Assembly (NCBI GenBank): GCA_046351595.1
Contig: JAXLYE010000002.1
Coordinates: 1,426,001 to 1,490,000 of the forward strand
DNA from: JAXLYE01 sp046351595
GTDB lineage: Bacteria > Myxococcota_A > Polyangia > Palsa-1104 > JAEUJZ01
Direction: 5' to 3'
Length of the DNA stretch: 64,000 nucleotides
Shown piece by piece: positions 30,963 to 44,470 of the stretch; position 1 is the first letter of the stretch, and each line of letters begins with the position of its first letter. The notes under the pieces were generated by a model, which saw only the letters and a program-made list of their open reading frames with translations, was not told the origin of the DNA and ran no database searches. The position numbers and the translations under genes were made by a program.

Positions 30963-33599
30963 ATGACGACGCGGTTCAGACGGCTGCTTCCCAATTTTTT
31001 ATACGGGCCCGTGCTCGGGGCCGTGCTCGGGGCGGTGCTCGCGCCCGGCGCGGCCTTGGCGCAGAAGACCCCGGCCACGGACCCGACGCGCATGATCCGC
31101 GTCGCCAACCCGGCCACCGCGGCGCCGCTGAACGTGCAGCCGGGTCCGACGTCGCCGCCGCCGCCGGCCGCCAGCCCCGGGTCGGTGGTGTCCCCGGGCG
31201 CCGCGGGCCAGGCCGCCGGCGCCGGCCAGAAGGCCGCCGACGACCTGCCGCTGCCCGGCGAGAAGGAGTTCAACGAGTGCCGGACCTTCCCGGGCAACAA
31301 GAAGGTCAGCATCAACCTCAAGCCCGAGACCGAGCTGCTCGAGCTGATCGGCTGGATCAAGGCGATCTCGTGCCGGCCGTTCATCCTGCCGGCCAACATC
31401 CGCCAGTCCAAGGTGACGATCATCGCGCCGCAGCTGGTCACCGCGAACGAGGCCTACCGCATCTTCCTCTCGGCGCTCGAGTCGATGGGCCTGACCGTGC
31501 AGCCCGACGGCAAGGTCCTCAAGATCATCGAGAGCAGCCGCGCCCGCGAGTCGTCGATCCCGGTGGTCGCGCCGGGTGAGGTGGTGCCGCGCGCCGAGCA
31601 GTTCGTGACGCGCCTTTTGCGCCTGAAGAACATCACGCCCGACGAGGTCGTGCAGGTGCTGAACCGCCTCAAGGGCCGCGACGGCGACATCATGCCGTAC
31701 GCCACGACGAACACCCTGGTCATCACCGACCTGGCGTCGAACATCCGCCGCATGGAGGACGTGGTGCGGGCGCTCGACGTGCCGATGAGCGGCGAGAAGA
31801 TCTGGGTGATTCGCCTGCGCAACATCGTCGCCACCGAGGTGACGCAGATGCTGCAGCAGGTCTTCGGCGTCGGCAAGCAGGCGGGCAGCGGCCAGGCGCG
31901 GCGGCCGCCGATCAGCGTCAGCAGCGCCGGCAGCGACAACGGCCAGCCCGGCCCGAGCAACGAGGGCGGCGACTCGATCAGCCAGATCTACGCCGACGAC
32001 CGCACCAACTCGATCATCCTGGTCGCGGCCGAGCGTACGTACCAGCGCGTCTTCGCGCTGATCAAGCGCCTGGAGGTCCAGAGCAGCACCGGTCCCACCG
32101 GCCGCATCCACGTCTACGCGCTGGAGAACGCGCTGGCCGAGGACATGTCGCAGGTGCTCGGCGGCCTCGGCATCTCGGTGAGCAGCAGCGGCGCCCGCCC
32201 CGGCCAGCGGCCCGGCGCCCGCCCGACGCCGCAGAGCAGCGGCGGCTCGGGCCAGGGCAACACCGGCATCTTCCAGGACGAGGTCAAGGTCACCCCGGAC
32301 AAGGCGACGAACTCGCTGGTCATCGTCGCCACCAACAAGGACTTTTTGACGCTGCGCGACGTCATCCGCCGCCTCGATCTGCCGCGCCGGCAGGTCTTCA
32401 TCGAGGCGACGGTGATGGAGGTGACCATCGCCAAGCAGCGCAACCTCGGCCTCGCGTATCACGGCGGCTACCCGATCGACATCGCCGGTCAGCAGACCAC
32501 GGTCATCGGCGGCCTGGAGAGCGGCAAGCTCAACTCGCTGTCGCCGCTGTCGGCGCTCGCGCTGACCGGCCTGGTCGGCGGCGCCATCGGCCCGCAGTTC
32601 TCGGCCAACAGCATCTTCGGCCAGGGCGCGACCGGGACCGGCAGCTCGGTGCTGCCGCCGATGTTCGGTGTGCTCATCCAGGCGCTGCAGACCAACAGCG
32701 AGAGCAACGTCCTGCAGGTGCCCAACATCCTCACCACTGACAACGAGAAGGCGACGATCACCGTCGGCCAGAACCTGCCGTTCCCGAGCGCCCTGACCTC
32801 GAGCCTGCCGCTCGGAGCCGGCAGCGCCGCCGCGTCGCTGACGCCGTTCCAGTCGGTGCAGCGCCAGGACGTGCAGCTCAAGCTCGAGATCACGCCGCAC
32901 ATCAGCGCCGGCGAGCAGGTCCGCCTCGAGATCGACCACGAGGTCAGCGACGTCTTCGACAAGAACTACAACAACCTCGGCCCGGCGACGACCAAGCGCA
33001 CGCTCAAGACCGTCGCCGTGGTGCGCGACCAGCAGCCGGTGGTGCTCGGCGGCATCATGAAGGACCGGGTCAACGAGTCGGTGACCAAGATCCCAGTGCT
33101 CGGCGACATCCCGATCCTCGGCTACCTGTTCAAGAACAAGGAGCGCTCGATCGACAAGCAGATGCTGCTGATCGTGCTGACGCCCTACATCATCAACGAC
33201 CCGTCCGAGCTGTCGCGCATCTTCGAGCGCAAGACGCGCGAGCGCCGCGAGTTCATCGAGAGCTACACCGCCTTCGCCGACGACCGCGACGTCGCCACCG
33301 CGATCGACTACACCCGCAAGCGCGGCGCGCTCGAGGAGATCAACCGCACCGCGGTCGAGGCCGAGCGCGAGATGGTCGAGCTGCGCGCCGCCGAGCAGTC
33401 GCTCAACCGCGACTTCATCGACGCCGGGCCGGTCGAGCTGCCGCCGATGCCGCGCGGACCGGCCCCCGGGGGCGCGGGCGCCGCGCCGGTGTCGCCGGGC
33501 CTGGCGCCGAAGCTGCCGCCGCCGCCGACCTCGGGCACGCCGGCCGCACCGAGCCCGCCGGTCGCGCCGCAGCCGGGACCGGGCCAGGCCCCGGGCTAG
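30963..33599 (+). CDS. gspD: Type II secretion system secretin GspD
   Basis: The outer-membrane secretin of the T2SS, 878 residues from ATG 30963. The signal peptide ends GAALA before QKTPATD. After a Pro/Ala-rich linker come the N0 domain (VSINLKPETELLELIGWIKA), the N1-N3 repeats (for example IWVIRLRNIVATEVTQMLQQ and INTERNAL Gly/Ser-rich loops), and the secretin core. That core contains VPNILTTDNEKATITVGQNL and VVLGGIMKDRVNESVTKIP, followed by VLGDIPILGYLFKN. A Pro/Gly-rich tail of about 55 residues ends the protein. GTG 30951, overlapping the gspC stop by four bases, is an alternative start, but GGTGAG is better spaced for 30963. It is cotranscribed with gspC and gspE. Confidence 0.95.
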   Translation: MTTRFRRLLPNFLYGPVLGAVLGAVLAPGAALAQKTPATDPTRMIRVANPATAAPLNVQPGPTSPPPPAASPGSVVSPGAAGQAAGAGQKAADDLPLPGEKEFNECRTFPGNKKVSINLKPETELLELIGWIKAISCRPFILPANIRQSKVTIIAPQLVTANEAYRIFLSALESMGLTVQPDGKVLKIIESSRARESSIPVVAPGEVVPRAEQFVTRLLRLKNITPDEVVQVLNRLKGRDGDIMPYATTNTLVITDLASNIRRMEDVVRALDVPMSGEKIWVIRLRNIVATEVTQMLQQVFGVGKQAGSGQARRPPISVSSAGSDNGQPGPSNEGGDSISQIYADDRTNSIILVAAERTYQRVFALIKRLEVQSSTGPTGRIHVYALENALAEDMSQVLGGLGISVSSSGARPGQRPGARPTPQSSGGSGQGNTGIFQDEVKVTPDKATNSLVIVATNKDFLTLRDVIRRLDLPRRQVFIEATVMEVTIAKQRNLGLAYHGGYPIDIAGQQTTVIGGLESGKLNSLSPLSALALTGLVGGAIGPQFSANSIFGQGATGTGSSVLPPMFGVLIQALQTNSESNVLQVPNILTTDNEKATITVGQNLPFPSALTSSLPLGAGSAAASLTPFQSVQRQDVQLKLEITPHISAGEQVRLEIDHEVSDVFDKNYNNLGPATTKRTLKTVAVVRDQQPVVLGGIMKDRVNESVTKIPVLGDIPILGYLFKNKERSIDKQMLLIVLTPYIINDPSELSRIFERKTRERREFIESYTAFADDRDVATAIDYTRKRGALEEINRTAVEAEREMVELRAAEQSLNRDFIDAGPVELPPMPRGPAPGGAGAAPVSPGLAPKLPPPPTSGTPAAPSPPVAPQPGPGQAPG

Positions 33600-33648
33600 C
33601 CGCGCGCCGGCCCCAGCAGGACCCAAAGCACAAGAGACAGGCACCCCC

Positions 33649-35601
<1,953 letters not shown>

Positions 35602-35621
35602 GCGCGCGCGGGCCCGGGCCG

Positions 35622-35691
35622 GCGAGCCTGTGCGGGCGAGCCTGTGCGGGCGAGCCTGTGCGGGCGAGCCTGTGCGGGCGAGCCTGTGCGG
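35622..35691 (+). repeat. Five 14-bp tandem repeats downstream of gspE
   Basis: Five perfect copies of GCGAGCCTGTGCGG run head to tail in the gap between gspE and the next gene. The period is not a multiple of three, and the array ends 25 bases before the next ATG. Confidence 0.95.
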
Positions 35692-35715
35692 ATGAGATCA
35701 TGCGATGATCGCGGG

Positions 35716-36321
35716 ATGATGGAATCGCGCGATCGGTCGCTGCCGCCGCGGCCTGCGGCTCGGGGCCTCTCTCGCCGCTGCCTGCTCGCCGGCGGCCTGC
35801 TGCTCGTGCTCACCGGCTGTCCGTCGACGGGCCAGCGTCGGGGCGAGGGCGGCGGGGCGCTGTTCTTTGCGCAGGTGCAGGCGCTCTCGGGCGGCTTTCC
35901 GCAGCCGCTGCGGACCGGCCAGCCGGTCGCCGCCGGCGAGCGCTTCGGCCTGCTGGTCGAGTCCAGGGAGCCGCGCTACCTGCAGCTCGCGCTGCTCGCG
36001 CCCGACGACCCGACGCCGACGCTGTGGCCGCAGGAGGACGTGGCGCCGCCGCGGCTTCAGCCGGGCCGGCCGGTCAACATCCCGGGCTCGACGCACTGGT
36101 TCCGCGCCGAGCCGCGGGCCGGGCAGGGCGCGCTCGTGCTGGTGCTGTCGCCCGAGCCGCTGTCGCCGTCGGAGCTCTCGGCGAAGGTGCACGAGCCGCC
36201 GCTCGCGCCGCTGCCGGCGCACGCGCTCGGAGCCGCCGCCGGGCGCGATCCCGCGGCGTGGAGCGCGTGGTCGCTGCCGCCCGGCCCGGCCGTGCTGCGG
36301 CTGTCGCTGCCGCAGCGCTAG
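35716..36321 (+). CDS. Lipoprotein with DUF4384-like domain
   Basis: The protein has 201 residues from ATG 35716 (the frame is open to 35644 through the 14-bp repeat, which I exclude). The signal CLLAGGLLLVLTGC gives a lipidated Cys. The domain after it has the DUF4384 order: LRTGQPVAAGERFGLLVESR, then a YLQLALLAPDD strand, LWPQEDVAPPRLQPG, and WFRAEPRAGQGALVLVLSPE. DUF4384 proteins are often found with secretion or caspase-like systems in myxobacteria. The function here is unknown. Confidence 0.75.
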   Translation: MMESRDRSLPPRPAARGLSRRCLLAGGLLLVLTGCPSTGQRRGEGGGALFFAQVQALSGGFPQPLRTGQPVAAGERFGLLVESREPRYLQLALLAPDDPTPTLWPQEDVAPPRLQPGRPVNIPGSTHWFRAEPRAGQGALVLVLSPEPLSPSELSAKVHEPPLAPLPAHALGAAAGRDPAAWSAWSLPPGPAVLRLSLPQR

Positions 36322-36329
36322 CCGGCCGG

Positions 36330-37154
36330 CTAGCGGGCCGATCCTGGGGTGGTGCGGGCGAGCTCGCGCCAGCTCGGCACCGGCTCGCGGTCGCAGCGCA
36401 GCAGCGTGCCCTCGCCGATTGTGCGCCAGGGCTCGTCGGTCATCTCCTCGGAGGCGATGAGCACGGCGTGGCGCTGCGGCGTCCACGGCGTCTCGATGGC
36501 GGCGCCGGTCTCGTGCGACTCGCGGTGGACGCGGACCTGATCGCTGGGCCGCCGCTCGAGCAGGAACAGGGTGCGGCCGAAGCGGTGCGCGTACATCACG
36601 CTGCCGTCGGACAACAGGAAGTTGCAGGCGCCGAACGACGGCTGCTGCAGCGCCCGGCGCAGCGCCGCGGCGAGCGCCTCGTCGGTGCGCATCGACGCCG
36701 GCTGGGTGCTGACGCCGGCCTGATCGAGGCAGGTGAGCAGGTACGCGAAGAACAGCTCGCTGTCGGTCTGGCCCTCGATCTGCTTCAGCCGCTCGGTCGA
36801 GCTGCTCGCGCGCAGGAAGTCGGTGTCGGTGATGGTGCCGTTGTGCGCGAACACCCAGCGCTCGCGCTGGAACGGGTGGGTGTTGGCCAGCGTCGTCTCA
36901 CCGACGGTCCGCGAGCGCACGTGCGACAGCAGCAGCTCGCCCTGGATGGTCGATGCCGCCTGGTAGTAGTGCTCGCAGCCGGCCGCGCGCACCGGCCGCT
37001 TCTGCACGGTCCAGCCCTCGTGGCTGTCGTAGACCGCGATGCCCCAGCCGTGCGGGTGCTCGCTCGACAGCGAGGCCAGGCTGCGCGGCGCGGCCTGCAG
37101 CGAGAAGTGGAAGCTCGTTCGCTCGCTCGAGACGATGCCCAGCAGACGACACAT
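36330..37154 (-). CDS. Class II glutamine amidotransferase (EgtC/YafJ-like)
   Basis: The 274-residue protein starts MCRLLGIVSS, so Cys2 is the N-terminal nucleophile of Ntn-type amidotransferases once Met is removed. Further family marks are HPHGWGIAVYD, LLLSHVRSRTVG, NTHPFQRERWVFAHNGTI and GQTDSELFFAYLL. These proteins hydrolyse glutamine or gamma-glutamyl amides; without a synthase partner nearby the substrate is unknown. The frame stays open to 37292, but the MCRLLG start is required for catalysis. The gene converges on the lipoprotein gene and diverges from the GST gene. Confidence 0.9.
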   Translation of the reverse strand: MCRLLGIVSSERTSFHFSLQAAPRSLASLSSEHPHGWGIAVYDSHEGWTVQKRPVRAAGCEHYYQAASTIQGELLLSHVRSRTVGETTLANTHPFQRERWVFAHNGTITDTDFLRASSSTERLKQIEGQTDSELFFAYLLTCLDQAGVSTQPASMRTDEALAAALRRALQQPSFGACNFLLSDGSVMYAHRFGRTLFLLERRPSDQVRVHRESHETGAAIETPWTPQRHAVLIASEEMTDEPWRTIGEGTLLRCDREPVPSWRELARTTPGSAR

Positions 37155-37309
37155 GGTTGCCCATAGTATGGCCCGCGGCGCCGGCAACGACGATGTGCGG
37201 TTGCGCGCAGCGCGGGCAGGTCGTCGGGCCGCACCTGATCCCGCTTTCAAAGTACCCTGTGGTGGCCGCGGCGCCTTCGCGGCTGTGGGCAAGGAGGAGG
37301 AGGACCACC

Positions 37310-37936
37310 ATGAGCTACCGGCTGTACTACTTCCCGCTGCGCGGACGCGGCGAGCAGATCCGCCTGATGCTGCACGCGCTGATGCAGCCGTTCGAGGACG
37401 TCGCGGTGAAGCGCGATCAGTTCGTGGAGATGAAGAAGGAAGGGCCGCGCCAGCTGGCCTTCGGCTCGCTGCCGATGCTGGAGGACGGTGAGCTGCGCCT
37501 GGTGCAGGGGCCGGTGATCCTCGGCTACCTGGCGCGCAAGCACGGCGCGGCGCCGACGGATCTGAAGCAGGCGGCGCGGGCCGACGCGATCGCGCTCGGC
37601 GCCGAGGACCTGCGCACCAAGTACTTCGGCACCCTGAGCGGCGACAACGCCGACGAGAAGAAGGCGGCCTTCCGCGACGGCGACTGGCGGACCCGCTGGC
37701 TGCCGTCGCTGGAGGGCCTGCTCGAGCTCAATGCGGGTACCGGTGGCACCGGCGACACCGGCTTCTTCGTCGGCGACAGCCTGACCCACGCGGACATCGC
37801 GGTGTGGGACGCGCTCGACGGCGTGCTGACCAACATCGCCGGCGCGACGCTCGACGGCTTCCCGCGCCTGGTGCGCTTCCGCGAGTCAATCGCCAAGCGC
37901 CCGGCCATCGCCGAGTACCTGCTGCAGCGCAAGTGA
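37310..37936 (+). CDS. Glutathione S-transferase family protein
   Basis: The 208-residue protein has the sigma/alpha-like thioredoxin-fold N-terminus YRLYYFPLRGRGEQIRLMLH with the catalytic Tyr near residue 7. The cis-Pro loop GSLPMLEDGELRLVQGPVIL and an all-helical C-terminal domain with FFVGDSLTHADIAVWDALD (N-capping box) follow. It should conjugate or reduce electrophiles with glutathione or a similar thiol. A very strong ribosome site (GGAGGAGGA) precedes ATG 37310. Confidence 0.9.
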   Translation: MSYRLYYFPLRGRGEQIRLMLHALMQPFEDVAVKRDQFVEMKKEGPRQLAFGSLPMLEDGELRLVQGPVILGYLARKHGAAPTDLKQAARADAIALGAEDLRTKYFGTLSGDNADEKKAAFRDGDWRTRWLPSLEGLLELNAGTGGTGDTGFFVGDSLTHADIAVWDALDGVLTNIAGATLDGFPRLVRFRESIAKRPAIAEYLLQRK

Positions 37937-38016
37937 CCGGCGCGGGGGACACAAGAAGGTTTCCCGCTTCAATAATAGCCCTTGCTCGCGCGGCGCGCGG
38001 TGTTTACCGATGCTGC

Positions 38017-40047
<2,031 letters not shown>

Positions 40048-40068
40048 CCGCTGCGCGGCCGCGATCAC

Positions 40069-40128
40069 CGGCAACGATCACGGCAACGAGCACGGCAACG
40101 AGCACGGCAACGAGCACGGCAACGAGCA
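40069..40128 (+). repeat. Five 12-bp tandem repeats downstream of htpG
   Basis: Five copies of CGGCAACGAGCA (the first with one change) lie 21 bases after the htpG stop. The rest of the 272-base gap shows no gene. Confidence 0.92.
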
Positions 40129-40319
40129 CAACAGCGATCGCTGCGTTAGCGCTGCGCGCGCGCTGCGTGCGCTACAACGATCGCTGCGCGGTCGCCGGCC
40201 GCTTTTGTCGGGCCGGGGCCGCGCAACTGCGCTTTAATGCGCCCGGCGGTCGCCCCCGGACGCTGCCGCCGCGGGCCTGCCTGCGGACACGACGAAGCCC
40301 AAGCCTGAAGGAGAACGCC

Positions 40320-40775
40320 TTGGCCGAACAAGACACGATGACCCTTGTCGACAAGATCGCGGCTGCACCCAAGCGGCAGCAGGTGATCAAGGACTGCGAG
40401 CTGCTCATCGACGAGGAAGTGAAGAAGAAGGGCGGCCTCTCGGGCATGGCCATCAAGATGGCCTACTCGCTGGTCAAGGCGGTGAAGCCGGGCTTCATGG
40501 GCGAGGCCGTGGATCACCTGCTCGACGACTTCGCGCGGCGGCTCGATCCGTTCTACCAGGCGGCGCGCACCTCGGACCGGCCGCTGACCGGCCAGTTCGT
40601 CGAGCGCAGCGGCGAGATCGCCGAGGCGCTGCTGGGCATCACCGACTCGCGCGCGCAGCGGGCCCAGAACGCCGCGGTCAAGAAGAGCTACGAGAAGCTG
40701 CGCCCCTCGGCCAAGGCCCACGTCGTCGAGGCGGTGCCCGGCATTGCCCGCCTGATCGAGAAGCACACCGCCTGA
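40320..40775 (+). CDS. Small helical protein, DUF6918-like
   Basis: The 151-residue protein is soluble and mostly helical, with TLVDKIAAAPKRQQVIKDCE, a LLIDEEVKKKGGLSGMAIK segment and a Tyr/Lys-rich C-terminal helix bundle. The pattern resembles the uncharacterised DUF6918 family of myxobacteria and actinobacteria. The start is TTG 40320 with AAGGAG six bases before it; ATG 40338 is a weaker alternative. The function is unknown. Confidence 0.8.
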   Translation: MAEQDTMTLVDKIAAAPKRQQVIKDCELLIDEEVKKKGGLSGMAIKMAYSLVKAVKPGFMGEAVDHLLDDFARRLDPFYQAARTSDRPLTGQFVERSGEIAEALLGITDSRAQRAQNAAVKKSYEKLRPSAKAHVVEAVPGIARLIEKHTA

Positions 40776-40992
40776 CCTGCGGCGCGCCTGCAGGCCTCCG
40801 TTCCGAGCGCGGCCCGGCACTGGCCAGACAGCCCGGCCAGTCAGGGCGGTGCCCGGTCCGGCGCCTGGCGCACCGAGCTTGGGCGTGCGATCCACATCGG
40901 ACCAGGCTGGCCGCTCACGAACCAGGCCGGGCCAGACCGAACGGGCCGGGGGCTGGCCTGCGCAGGCCCGGTCTGGCAGGGTAGGGCAGGGC

Positions 40993-41022
40993 TTGGTAAA
41001 CCAGCGCGAACCGGGGTACACT
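40993..41022 (+). promoter_or_regulatory. Candidate promoter of the PEGA protein gene
   Basis: TTGGTA (40993-40998), an 18-base spacer and TACACT (41017-41022) each match 4 of 6 consensus bases. Transcription would start near 41029. The gap 40776-41095 has no other feature beyond G+C-rich short repeats of GGCCAG/CCGG type. Confidence 0.4.
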
Positions 41023-41095
41023 GAGCTTCCCCAGTGGGTAGATGCTCTCGCCGCTGCTGCCCCTAGACGCAAACATGGGACATTCGACAGAGGAC

Positions 41096-42739
41096 ATGGA
41101 CGTGGCCAGGCGGCGACCCGAGCCTCTTATTCCACGGAGCCTGTTGCCGACCGAGCGCTGCGCCCGCGTGGTGCTCGCCGGCGCGCTGGGGCTGCTGGTG
41201 TCGTCGACGGTGCCGGACGAGGCCGTGGCCCAGGCGAGGCCGCGGGCCGAGCGCCGGGTCCGCCGGCCGCGCGGCGGGCAGACGCCGCAGACGCCGCCCG
41301 GCACGCCGACGCAGGCGCCGACGACCGCGCCGCCGCAGGCCCCGGCCGACTCGCCGCAGGCGGCGGTGCTGGTGCAGTGCGACGAGGGCACGGACAGCCC
41401 GCTGTGCCAGGCCGTGATCGCCGCCGCCGAGAGCGCGGCCGGCCGTCGCTACCGCCTGGTCGGCGCCGCCGCCATGGAGCCGCTGTGGGCGCGCGAGCCG
41501 CTTTTGCGCAGCTGCCGACGCGACGACTGCCGCGCCGTCATCGCCGAGCAGCTGAAGATCTCGCGCCTAGTCCAGGTCATCGTCCAGCGCTCGCGCAAGC
41601 ACAAGGGCATCGACGCCACCTACGTCCTGTACTGCTCCGAGGCGATGCGCGCCTGCAACGACGCTAGCAGCGATGACATCAAGCGCGAGGACGCCAAGCT
41701 GCGCAAGAACGTCGAGGTCGCGGTCGAGGGGCTGATCAGCACGCAGCGCCTGACCGCGCCGATGCGCCTGGACATCAAGCCCGTCGGCGCGCGCGTGACC
41801 ATCGTCAGCCGCGACACCAGCTTCACCCGCAGCCTGGTGATCAGCGACGACAAGACGCAGGAGCTGCGGCTCCTGCCGGACGTCTACACCGTGCGCGTCA
41901 GCAAGCCCGGCTTCCTCGAGAAGGAGCAGACGGTCACGGTGTCGCAGGCCGGCGCCAGCATGCAGGCCGAGCTGCAGACCCGGCCGGTCGAGGTCAAGTT
42001 CGAGTGGTCGCCGCCCGGCGCCAAGGTGCTCGTCGATGGCGAGGCCGTGGACCCGCGGATCCGCGCGCTCGAGCTGCCCGAGGGCACGCACAAGGTCGAG
42101 GTGCTGGCCCCGCCGGGTGAGCCCTACGACCCGCTGCGCCAGGACATCGAGGTGCGCATGGGCATGCAGCCGGTGCGGCTGGTGCTGCAGCGCCTGACCG
42201 AGCTGCACATCCGCGCGCCGCGCGGCTACACCGTCAGCGTCGACAACAAGCTGCTGCCCGCCGAGCAGCTCAGGCCGCACGGGCTGACCGTCGAGGCGAC
42301 GGTGCCGTCGATCGCGGGCTCGCACACGGTCTCGGCGGTGAGCTGGCGCGGGCTGCAGCTGTCGACGCAGATCGACGCGCTGCCGCGCACCACCGCCGAG
42401 GTGAACCTGACGCCGCCGTCGCTGGTGCCGGGCGCGGTGATCGGCACGCTCGGCGCGCTCGCGCTGGTCTCGGGCGGCGTGCTGCTCTACTACGACGGCA
42501 AGCCCACGGACAGCCGCGACCTGTTCCGCTACGACTTCCTGACCACCTCGGCGGTGCTCATGGGCGTGGGCGGCGCGGCGCTGCTCACCGGCGCGATCTG
42601 GTTCGGCCGCAGCGCCGCCAACCACCCGCTGTTCCACAAGCCGAGCGACCGCCGCTCGGCCGCTGCCCCGTCGCGGGTGAGCCTGCTGCCGCAGCTCGGC
42701 GCGACCTACACGGGGGTACTCACCACCGTGCACTTCTGA
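41096..42739 (+). CDS. Exported PEGA-domain membrane protein
   Basis: The protein has 547 residues from ATG 41096; ATG 41042 and GTG 41102 are other starts, and AGAGGA is best spaced for 41102. A signal-like helix (VVLAGALGLLVSS) is followed by a Pro/Thr-rich linker. A Cys-containing alpha/beta domain (about 95-215) contains LLRSCRRDDCRAVIAEQL. Two or three PEGA-type beta domains follow (MRLDIKPVGARVTIVSRDTS, VKFEWSPPGAKVLVDGEAVD), and two C-terminal helices end it. The first domain resembles the Cys-bearing sensor parts seen before PEGA domains in other myxobacterial proteins. It probably sits in the envelope, and its function is unknown. Confidence 0.78.
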   Translation: MDVARRRPEPLIPRSLLPTERCARVVLAGALGLLVSSTVPDEAVAQARPRAERRVRRPRGGQTPQTPPGTPTQAPTTAPPQAPADSPQAAVLVQCDEGTDSPLCQAVIAAAESAAGRRYRLVGAAAMEPLWAREPLLRSCRRDDCRAVIAEQLKISRLVQVIVQRSRKHKGIDATYVLYCSEAMRACNDASSDDIKREDAKLRKNVEVAVEGLISTQRLTAPMRLDIKPVGARVTIVSRDTSFTRSLVISDDKTQELRLLPDVYTVRVSKPGFLEKEQTVTVSQAGASMQAELQTRPVEVKFEWSPPGAKVLVDGEAVDPRIRALELPEGTHKVEVLAPPGEPYDPLRQDIEVRMGMQPVRLVLQRLTELHIRAPRGYTVSVDNKLLPAEQLRPHGLTVEATVPSIAGSHTVSAVSWRGLQLSTQIDALPRTTAEVNLTPPSLVPGAVIGTLGALALVSGGVLLYYDGKPTDSRDLFRYDFLTTSAVLMGVGGAALLTGAIWFGRSAANHPLFHKPSDRRSAAAPSRVSLLPQLGATYTGVLTTVHF

Positions 42740-42838
42740 TACGGTTCGCGGCGTCTTCTAGTCCTTCTGCGGCCGCCCCCGGCGGCGCTCCCCCAGGGAA
42801 TCCACCCAGGGGACTCACGAAGCTCTACGAGGAGGCTG

Positions 42839-44443
42839 ATGCGGACCGGATCGCTGTGCCTGGTGCTGCTCGTCGCTGTGGTGGCCGGGAGCTGCAAGCT
42901 GCCCGACGAGCCGGGCTGCGCCGAGGGCGCGCCGTGTCCCCCGGGCCAGCGCTGCCTCGTGTCCGTGGACCCGGCGGCCTCCCCGGGCGCGGAGCCCGAC
43001 GGCATCTGCGCCGCGGTCTGCCAGCGCAGCAGCGACTGCGATGCGCTGGTGCCCCTGTGTGACCGCCGCGACGCCGTCTGCCGCAGCTGCTTCCCCGGCG
43101 AGGACGCGCTGTGCGCCGAGCGCAGCCCCGAGACGCCGAGCTGCGACGGCGGCCGCTGCGTCGCCTGCCGCCCGCCGCGCGGTGAGGCCAGCGAGGCCGC
43201 CGAGTGCGCGGCGCGCTCGGGCGCGGCGCCGGTCTGCGATCGCGCAGCGGCCCGCTGCCGCCCGTGCCAGCGCCACAGCGAGTGCGACTCCGGCGTCTGC
43301 GTCAAGGACGCGAGCTCGGCGTCTCAGCAGCGCCCGGTCGGCAGCTGCCTGCCGAGCTCCGAGGTGCTGGTGGTGGATCCGTCGCTGTGCAGCGGCATCG
43401 GGCCGGTGTTCTGCACGCCGGCGCAGGCGCTGCAGCGCATCGATGCGACGCACCGCCACGTGCTCCTGCGGCGCAGCGCCGAGCCCGCCGACTTCAGCGA
43501 CCTGACGATCGGCGGCCTGCCGGCGCAGCAGAACCTGGACGTCCGCCTGATCGGGCCGCTCGCGGACCGGGCGCCGCACACCGCCGAGACGACGCCGAGC
43601 ACGGTCCTCGGCGGCGTCGTCAGCCACGACGCGCTCATCGTCAAGAGCAAGGCCCGCGTCACCGTCGAGGGGCTGTACTTCCTCGGGGCACGCAGCGCGA
43701 TCCTGTGCACGGGCCCGGACGCCAGCGTACGCATCGTGCGCTCGCTCATCGCCGGCAGCGAAACCGCCGTCTCGATCGCCAGCGGCTGCAGCCTCAGCGT
43801 CGAGGAGAGCTGGCTCGGCCGCGGCCCCGATGGCGGCGCCTTCATGTCCGTGCCCGCCAACGTCCGCGGCATCGACGTGAGCGGCAGCGACTTCCGCATC
43901 GTCAACAGCGTGCTCACCGACAACGGCAACTACGCGCGCGACGCGTTCGGCGGCGTCCGGGTGCGCAGCCTCGGCGGCAAGGCGCGCTCGCTGATCCTCA
44001 ACAGTACGCTGTACCAGCAGACCGGCGTGAAGAAGCTCGACAAGTACTTCACGTCGGTGCTGTGTGACCTCGTGGTCGGCGATCAGCTGGTCATCATGAA
44101 CACGCTCTTCCTCGGCGACAAGCCGCTGCTGAACTCGCCGGAGGAGCACTACGTCGACACCATCTGCGGCGCGGCGCTGCGCCACGTCGCCTCGAACGAT
44201 CCGCTGCTCACCTCGGGCGACAGCCTGGTGCTGCCGATGGACGTGACGCCGCTGGTGAGCGCGCCGAAGCGCGACCTGCGGCCGTCGCTGCGCAGCAACG
44301 AGGGCGTGGCGCTGCAGCAGTCCGGGACCGTGCGCGCCGACGTCGGCGGCCAGGGCTTCAGCGCGCCGCTCATCGACCTCACGGGCCAGCCGCGGCCCTC
44401 GGATCGGGTCACGGTCGGCGCCTTCGAGGCGGTCATTCCCTGA
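42839..44443 (+). CDS. Cys-rich lipoprotein with parallel beta-helix domain
   Basis: The 534-residue protein starts at ATG 42839 after AGGAGG. LVLLVAVVAGSC is a good lipoprotein signal with C19. Residues 20-165 are Cys-rich with repeated short units such as CEGAPC-like CAEGAPCPPGQRC, SDCDALVPLCD and RHSECDSGVCV, a style common in myxobacterial surface proteins. Residues about 180-520 form a right-handed beta-helix (ARVTVEGLYFLGARSAILC, IVNSVLTDNGNYA, LILNSTLYQQTG). The end IDLTGQPRPSDRVTVGAFEA is the usual cap of such domains. It is probably surface-exposed; the ligand is unknown. Confidence 0.85.
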   Translation: MRTGSLCLVLLVAVVAGSCKLPDEPGCAEGAPCPPGQRCLVSVDPAASPGAEPDGICAAVCQRSSDCDALVPLCDRRDAVCRSCFPGEDALCAERSPETPSCDGGRCVACRPPRGEASEAAECAARSGAAPVCDRAAARCRPCQRHSECDSGVCVKDASSASQQRPVGSCLPSSEVLVVDPSLCSGIGPVFCTPAQALQRIDATHRHVLLRRSAEPADFSDLTIGGLPAQQNLDVRLIGPLADRAPHTAETTPSTVLGGVVSHDALIVKSKARVTVEGLYFLGARSAILCTGPDASVRIVRSLIAGSETAVSIASGCSLSVEESWLGRGPDGGAFMSVPANVRGIDVSGSDFRIVNSVLTDNGNYARDAFGGVRVRSLGGKARSLILNSTLYQQTGVKKLDKYFTSVLCDLVVGDQLVIMNTLFLGDKPLLNSPEEHYVDTICGAALRHVASNDPLLTSGDSLVLPMDVTPLVSAPKRDLRPSLRSNEGVALQQSGTVRADVGGQGFSAPLIDLTGQPRPSDRVTVGAFEAVIP

Positions 44444-44470
44444 AGCGGCCCGCCGCGCCGTCCGCGCCGC

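Noticed and set aside
37937..38016. CIRCE or other heat-shock operator before htpG
   Set aside because: No TTAGCACTC dyad or matching heat-shock promoter was found.
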